Positions 59,907-64,000 of a stretch of 64,000 nucleotides of DNA are shown here, piece by piece (the stretch's first letter is position 1; each line of letters opens with the position of its first letter). Position numbers and translations under genes: made by a program. The DNA is from Poindextera sp036494815 (GTDB lineage Bacteria; Pseudomonadota; Alphaproteobacteria; Caulobacterales; Caulobacteraceae), in the NCBI GenBank assembly GCA_036494815.1, contig DASXNV010000035.1, positions 48,250 through 112,249 of the forward strand. Reading direction: 5' to 3'. The notes below the pieces were generated by a model. It worked only from the letters and a program-made list of their open reading frames with translations, did no database searches and was not told where the DNA came from.

Positions 59907-61976
59907 TCAGCTGACCACGATACGGGCCGAGGCCAGATTCCTTACCAGGCGGCTGGTGGCTTGGAGGTCTCCGTCGCGATGCGCCGTCACGCGCGCGGTT
60001 GCGAAATAGACCCCGGGCTTATCGTAGGCGTGCGTGGTCGACACTTCGAGGTGGCTGTCCTTGCCCGTCACCGGGTGCTTCAGCGGCCACGATCCACTGC
60101 CGTCAAAATCCCATTCCAACGCGATAATCGTCCCGGCGCCTGGCGGAACCTCGGTCGTCACCGCAAGTGTGACCGGCTCGCCCGTCCGGGCCTCGGCCTT
60201 GGTGACGCCGTTGGCGCAAACAGCGACCACAGGTTGGATACCGGCGCGCTCGGTTGCGCTAGCCGGCAGGCTGACCTTGCCGTCGGCGAAGGTGAAATTG
60301 GTGCCCGCGGGCGGCGCCCCCTTCTCCACCCAGTCCGCCAGATCCACCAGCGTCTGTTCGATGACGCCATGATACTCGATCAGCCAGGTGTCGTTGGCGC
60401 GAAGCGGCGAACGCGGCATGAAATCGGGTCCGGAATGCTCGGCGTTCTCGGTCCAGCGCAGGCGGAATTGCTCGGCGGCGCCTTTCACCCCCCTCACCTG
60501 CTCGACGGCCCGTTTGTAGAACATCCCTTGCGGCGGCCACAGAGAGGCGTCGTGGGTGTGGTGCACCCAGATCAGCTTGCCCTCGTACTGGCCCGAATAG
60601 GGCACGCCCATCAGGGGCGACTGCAGCGGCACGCCGTGCTGGGGAAAGATCGGCTGGCCGTCCACGCGAAGGAAGTCGTAGAGCGGATCGTCAGAAATGT
60701 GGTGCCGATAGTAGTAGTTGAAGGCCAGGAAGGCGCGATTGTCTATTTGGACCTGATCGCCGACCTTAACGTCAGTGAAGCGCAATAGATTGGCTTCGCC
60801 ATGGCCTTCGCAGAAGAAGAAGTCGCCGCCGTGATTGAGGCAATACATCTGCCGGCCGGCCGCTTCGCCGCTAACGATGCGAACCCCCGCCCCAGTGCGA
60901 TAGCCACGATTGACGCCCTTCATCTCGACGCCGATCGGCAGGTCGAGGTGGCCCATCATGGTCGCCAGCATGACAATGAACGGCCGCGCCGCGGCGAACT
61001 CGGGTCCGGAGAAATCGGGATTGTCGCGAAACTCCCGGCCAGTCACGACCCGGCTGACCTGACCGGTCTGATTGATCAGATCGGCCTCGATGAACTCCGG
61101 ATTGTCGTGGCCCACATAGCCGGGCTTGGTCCAGAAGTTCTGGAAGTATTCGGCGTCCTCGCGCTGCAGCATGTCCGCGATCGAGGTCCACAACCACATC
61201 TGGCCCATGGGCTGGCTGATCATGAATTCGTCGCCCCGGGGAAAGCCGAGCCGATAGAGCGCGGCCAGTTCCTCGCGCTGGTGGCTGGTCAGCCCGGCAT
61301 AGCGATCGCCGCCGCCCGGCTGCATGGCGTCGATGACGCCGGCAAGCTGGTCGCCGAGCAAGCGTTGGACGTTGAACATGGCGCCGAAGGCGATCGGCTG
61401 GTCGCTGCGCACCCGCGACGAGGTGCCCCAAGGTTCAATATTGCCGCCACCCATATAGGGTACGGCTCCGTCATAGACGCCGGCGCCGTATTCCAGGCAA
61501 AGAGGCGAGCGGCGTCCGCCGCCGCTGCCGCCCCATACATACGAATATTTCGGCGCCTCACCATAGACCTGGGCGCAGACGTGCTTGGAGAACCGTGCGC
61601 TCTCCACCTGGGCCCTGTGTCCATAGAGCGTCGGATCATCGCCGGCGCGGGCGTCAACATCGTCGCCGATATGGCCGGAATTGGACTCCACCATGTAGCC
61701 GCCAAGGCGGATGACCATCTTGAGGCCGCCGCCCAGTTCTCCGGCGATGCCGGCGAAGAAGTCTTCATGGCCCGCGTGGCCGCCCTCGATGGGGTGGTAC
61801 ATGCGCCCTTTCCAGCCAGCCTTGTCGGGAAAGTAGAAGGTGAAGCGGGTGTCGGTGCCTTCGAAGCCGCCATGAACGTTGCGGTGAGGCGCCGGAAGAT
61901 CCCGATGTTCGTCACGATCGATATAGGGTCGGCCAAAGTAGCTGTCGGCGACCTGATAGGCGTCGGTCTCGATCAT
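59907..61976 (-). CDS. Tannase-like alpha/beta-hydrolase with C-terminal PKD domain (paralog 2)
   Basis: The 689-aa protein is a full-length paralog of the protein at 31632. Both share FGRPYIDRDEHRD/FGKPYIDRDEHRD near the start, ESNSGHIGDD, the elbow WGGSGGGRRSP, HHTHDASLWPPQG and the PKD-like end (WDFDGSGSW, HAYDKPGVYFATARV). It has no signal peptide. AGGGGA precedes the ATG by 5 bases. It is first of the operon with SnoaL, sulfotransferase and DUF1214. A hydrolase or lactonase role is inferred only from the tannase-like elbow. Confidence 0.75.
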   Translation of the reverse strand: MIETDAYQVADSYFGRPYIDRDEHRDLPAPHRNVHGGFEGTDTRFTFYFPDKAGWKGRMYHPIEGGHAGHEDFFAGIAGELGGGLKMVIRLGGYMVESNSGHIGDDVDARAGDDPTLYGHRAQVESARFSKHVCAQVYGEAPKYSYVWGGSGGGRRSPLCLEYGAGVYDGAVPYMGGGNIEPWGTSSRVRSDQPIAFGAMFNVQRLLGDQLAGVIDAMQPGGGDRYAGLTSHQREELAALYRLGFPRGDEFMISQPMGQMWLWTSIADMLQREDAEYFQNFWTKPGYVGHDNPEFIEADLINQTGQVSRVVTGREFRDNPDFSGPEFAAARPFIVMLATMMGHLDLPIGVEMKGVNRGYRTGAGVRIVSGEAAGRQMYCLNHGGDFFFCEGHGEANLLRFTDVKVGDQVQIDNRAFLAFNYYYRHHISDDPLYDFLRVDGQPIFPQHGVPLQSPLMGVPYSGQYEGKLIWVHHTHDASLWPPQGMFYKRAVEQVRGVKGAAEQFRLRWTENAEHSGPDFMPRSPLRANDTWLIEYHGVIEQTLVDLADWVEKGAPPAGTNFTFADGKVSLPASATERAGIQPVVAVCANGVTKAEARTGEPVTLAVTTEVPPGAGTIIALEWDFDGSGSWPLKHPVTGKDSHLEVSTTHAYDKPGVYFATARVTAHRDGDLQATSRLVRNLASARIVVS

Positions 61977-62287
61977 GGTGTCCCCTGCGTTCCCGTTGCG
62001 GAGGCGTTTCGCCTACCCGTTTTTGTTGTCGGCCGGACGCCGCCTGCAATCTGAGCAGGAAGACGTCGAGGTTTTCCGATTTTGATCAGATCACTCAATT
62101 TCGAGACACTTTTGCGTATTGCGTCTCATTCTGCAAGCCCGTCGTGGAACCGCTCATGGAGGTGCGGTCAGCATTGGGGCGAAACGTTTGGGTTGGCTGG
62201 AATTGCACGCGCCTGCAGCCATGAGATCCTGGACAAGCTCGCCCTCTGAATCGGCGATCCGCGCCAGCCGAGCGACGCCCCGTCACG
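61977..62287. other. 311-bp gap upstream of the PKD-2 operon
   Basis: No gene is supported. It holds the GAGAC/GTCTC inverted repeat at 62103-62126 and TTTGATCAGA (62081-62090), a word also present at 18704-18713 before the HAD gene. An A/T-rich patch 62075-62115 may be the promoter. Confidence 0.5.
62103..62126. promoter_or_regulatory. Inverted repeat GAGAC-N14-GTCTC
   Basis: GAGACAC (62103-62109) and GCGTCTC (62120-62126) form a 7-base inverted repeat with one mismatch, about 127 bases before the PKD-2 start. It uses the same words (TCGAGAC, CGTCTCATT) as the site at 3260-3277, in reversed order. Confidence 0.35.
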
Positions 62288-63052
62288 TTACGTCAGGGGA
62301 AACAGGACAAGATCGCCAGGACGCAGATCAAACGAGGTGTTGAGTCCTCGCAGTTGGTCCGCGAGCCCCTCGGCAGGCCTTGTTCCTCCGCGCCCCTCCC
62401 CCAGGACGTGTCGCCACAGATCGTCCGCGGTAGGTGCGTCATCTCCGAATCGACCCCGACTGACCAAGGCGGGAGCCAGTACAAAGCGGGTGGTGGCTGG
62501 CGCTGATCGCTCGACTGTCGGCCAGGCCAAGCCATAGCCGAACAGGCTGCGCAGTGGATTCGATCGCCCAATCAACGGAGCGCCGACAAAGGCGACGCCC
62601 AATACTGCCCCGGCCTGAAGCGCTGGCGCGGCGCCCGCAATGACCGCGGAGGCGTCATGCAGTTTACCGGCGGCGTCGAAAATCCGCGCCTCGTCCTCGA
62701 TCGGCGCGACAAACGCCACGTCCTGGGCCGCGAAGCATTGGCCTGTGCGGGGCAGAGCGTGCCTGCCGCCGCCATTGGCGATCAGCGACGCCCACGCTGT
62801 GAAACGGCCTGCGATGTGACTGAGCATGGCCTCGTCACGGTCGATAAAGCCCCACATGGTCTCGTCGTCACGTTTGAAGCGTGCGATTTTGAATCCCGCT
62901 TGGCCAGCGACAGCAAACTGCGCGCGCCCTACCGGAACGACGTTGGGGACAGACCCAATTTCGTGGGATTGCGCCTCCCGCGACAGGGCGGCGAAGAGCG
63001 GTTTAGCAAGCTCGATCGTCGTCGATCCTACACCCGAATGATCGTCCCCCAT
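62288..63052 (-). CDS. Degenerate FAH-like protein
   Basis: The 254-aa protein keeps the FAH N-terminal domain (FKIARFKRDD near residue 55, then AGRFTAWAS) and the NPLRSLFGYG turn, but the core is broken. The ExE metal pair of its paralogs is missing, GNDxSARD is replaced by GLAWPTVERS, and the end GDLVLFPLT stops before the GTPxGVG loop. It is probably not a metal-dependent hydrolase. The ATG at 63052 has GGGGAG 7 bases upstream; 63106 is also open. It diverges from the Lrp gene. Confidence 0.75.
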   Translation of the reverse strand: MGDDHSGVGSTTIELAKPLFAALSREAQSHEIGSVPNVVPVGRAQFAVAGQAGFKIARFKRDDETMWGFIDRDEAMLSHIAGRFTAWASLIANGGGRHALPRTGQCFAAQDVAFVAPIEDEARIFDAAGKLHDASAVIAGAAPALQAGAVLGVAFVGAPLIGRSNPLRSLFGYGLAWPTVERSAPATTRFVLAPALVSRGRFGDDAPTADDLWRHVLGEGRGGTRPAEGLADQLRGLNTSFDLRPGDLVLFPLT

Positions 63053-63146
63053 CTCGCCGCTCCCCTGAAGCGTTTTCGATGGGTCAGAATACCCAAGCCC
63101 CTCCAATTGAAGATTTCTTTCTTGCCGTCATCGCCGCATTTTGTAG

Positions 63147-63164
63147 ATTGTTTCATTCAACAAT
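63147..63164. promoter_or_regulatory. Inverted repeat ATTGTT-N6-AACAAT, candidate Lrp site
   Basis: Perfect 6-base arms with a 6-base spacer in the 134-bp gap between the FAH-like and Lrp genes, 22 bases before the Lrp start. The A/T content and location suit an autoregulatory Lrp/AsnC operator. Confidence 0.5.
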
Positions 63165-63186
63165 AGCCCATTTGTGGACACCTTCA

Positions 63187-63663
63187 ATGCGCCCGCCCGA
63201 ACTCGACGAGATCGACCTCAAGATTCTGGACGCCCTGCAGGGCGACGCTTCGTTGTCGACCAATGAACTGGCCGAGCAGGTCGGGCTGTCGCAGTCTCCG
63301 TGCTGGCGACGGCTCACGCGCCTGAAGGAGGGTGGCTATATTCGAGACCAGATCACGCGGCTGGATCGCAGGAAGCTTGGCTTCAACATGCTTGTGTTCG
63401 CCCACGTGAAGCTCTCCGCGCATGGGCGGGCCAATCTCGAACAATTCGGTGAGGCCATCCGGCGGATGCCCGAGGTCGTGGAATGTCACGCCATCATGGG
63501 CGCATTCGACTTCCTGCTGCGCATCATCACACGCGACATCGACGCCTATGAGCAGTTCGTGTTCGGCAAGCTGTCGCGTCTTCCGGAGGTTCAGGAGATC
63601 AATTCGACCACAGCGCTGTCAGAGATCAAATCAACCACCGCCCTGCCCATCCTCACCCGCTGA
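63187..63663 (+). CDS. Lrp/AsnC-family transcriptional regulator
   Basis: The 158-aa regulator has the N-terminal HTH (DEIDLKILDALQGD, then STNELAEQVGLSQSPCWRRLTRL) and the RAM-type C-terminal domain (MPEVVECHAIMGAFDFLLRI). The ATG at 63187 is the family start, and the longer frame from 63079 is not needed. Lrp-type proteins sense amino acids. It lies before an isovaleryl-CoA dehydrogenase gene, so it may control branched-chain amino acid breakdown. It marks a change from the catabolic island to core metabolism. Confidence 0.92.
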   Translation: MRPPELDEIDLKILDALQGDASLSTNELAEQVGLSQSPCWRRLTRLKEGGYIRDQITRLDRRKLGFNMLVFAHVKLSAHGRANLEQFGEAIRRMPEVVECHAIMGAFDFLLRIITRDIDAYEQFVFGKLSRLPEVQEINSTTALSEIKSTTALPILTR

Positions 63664-63835
63664 CGCACTCGCTTGGGCCAAAAGCCAGCTATCTTGAATT
63701 GCTCAATTCAAACGTTGTCGATTCTGGCGAATCATAACGCACAATACCGAGTGTATTCAGATAAAACTCTCCCATTTTTCGATTGCGACGCTGCAATCCG
63801 TCGCCTAAAGCGGCCCGCAGACCAGGGAGGGTCAG

Positions 63836-64000
63836 GTGGGACCGAACCTCGATTTTGATCTCGGCGAGACCGCCGATCAGATCCGCGACGTCACTTCGCG
63901 CTTCGCCGCGGACAAGATCGCGCCCTTGGCGGCGGAGATCGACCGCACCAATGAGTTTCCCCGCCAGCTGTGGCCGCAGATGGGCGAGCTTGGCCTGCAC
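63836..64000 (+). CDS. ivd: Isovaleryl-CoA dehydrogenase, 3' truncated
   Basis: The first 55 residues are visible. The pattern NLDFDLGETAD, then FAADKIAPLAAEIDRTNEFPR and LWPQMGELGLH is typical of isovaleryl-CoA dehydrogenase of leucine breakdown. The GTG start follows GGGAGG by 5 bases; the frame runs off the window. It lies 172 bases downstream of the Lrp gene. Confidence 0.8.
   Translation, partial: MGPNLDFDLGETADQIRDVTSRFAADKIAPLAAEIDRTNEFPRQLWPQMGELGLH

Overview
The window is G+C-rich DNA with alphaproteobacterial traits: tightly packed short operons, ATGA and TGATG stop/start overlaps, TonB receptors with long Sec leaders and the EIVVTARR plug signature, many SDR, FAH, VOC and amidohydrolase-2 enzymes, and GTG starts. 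It most resembles Caulobacterales or Sphingomonadales; the genus cannot be fixed from this text. I saw no transposase, integrase, tRNA, rRNA or CRISPR array. Nearly every gene fits catabolism of a large hydrophobic, probably polycyclic or terpenoid and partly aromatic, substrate.

Layout. 1-6237: end of an atypical SDR, a fused double CaiB/BaiF CoA-transferase with a VOC protein, a second VOC protein, and an FAH hydrolase next to a TetR regulator. 6238-16930: the best-defined catabolic core. It has an amidohydrolase and SDR behind a near-consensus promoter; a minus-strand set of ferredoxin, SDR, extradiol dioxygenase, FAH and SDR; a divergent Rieske dioxygenase (alpha, beta); and an FAH/amidohydrolase pair. 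17297-31415: transport and CoA-ester chemistry, with an MFS carrier, hydroxyacyl-CoA dehydrogenase, thiolase, acyl-CoA ligase, ferredoxin, P450, TetR with DUF2889, IclR, acyl-CoA dehydrogenase, AhpD-like protein, quinone oxidoreductase, and a DUF35 / Cys-less thiolase pair like the Ltp2 retro-aldolases.

31632-44973: a large tannase-like hydrolase with a C-terminal PKD domain, an amidohydrolase, a secreted tannase/feruloyl esterase, TetR with a clear operator, an operon of an unknown 344-aa protein, SnoaL-like protein, carotenoid-oxidoreductase-like flavoprotein and P450, a duplicated GntR regulator and an IclR regulator. 45076-52067: an uptake set of two paralogous TonB receptors with duplicated leaders and an MFS symporter. 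52068-64000: GST, KstD-like flavoprotein with a SnoaL-like protein, APH-like kinase with SDR, a four-gene operon (second PKD hydrolase, second SnoaL, sulfotransferase, DUF1214), a degraded FAH, an Lrp regulator and the start of isovaleryl-CoA dehydrogenase.

How it may work together (inference): substrate enters by TonB receptors and MFS carriers, is hydroxylated by P450s, activated by the CoA ligase or CoA-transferase, and shortened by acyl-CoA dehydrogenase, HAD, thiolase and aldolase steps. An aromatic ring is dihydroxylated (Rieske), rearomatised (SDR), cleaved (extradiol enzyme), then processed by FAH enzymes and amidohydrolases. The combination of a Rieske oxygenase with a [3Fe-4S]/[4Fe-4S]-type ferredoxin, extradiol enzyme, FAH, P450, CoA ligase and thiolase-like protein recalls the dit (abietane diterpenoid) clusters of Pseudomonas, but the substrate here is unproven. 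The most novel items are the paired PKD-hydrolase/SnoaL modules, the half-degenerate fused CoA-transferase, the duplicated GntR protein, and the conserved inverted repeat in front of both TonB receptors.
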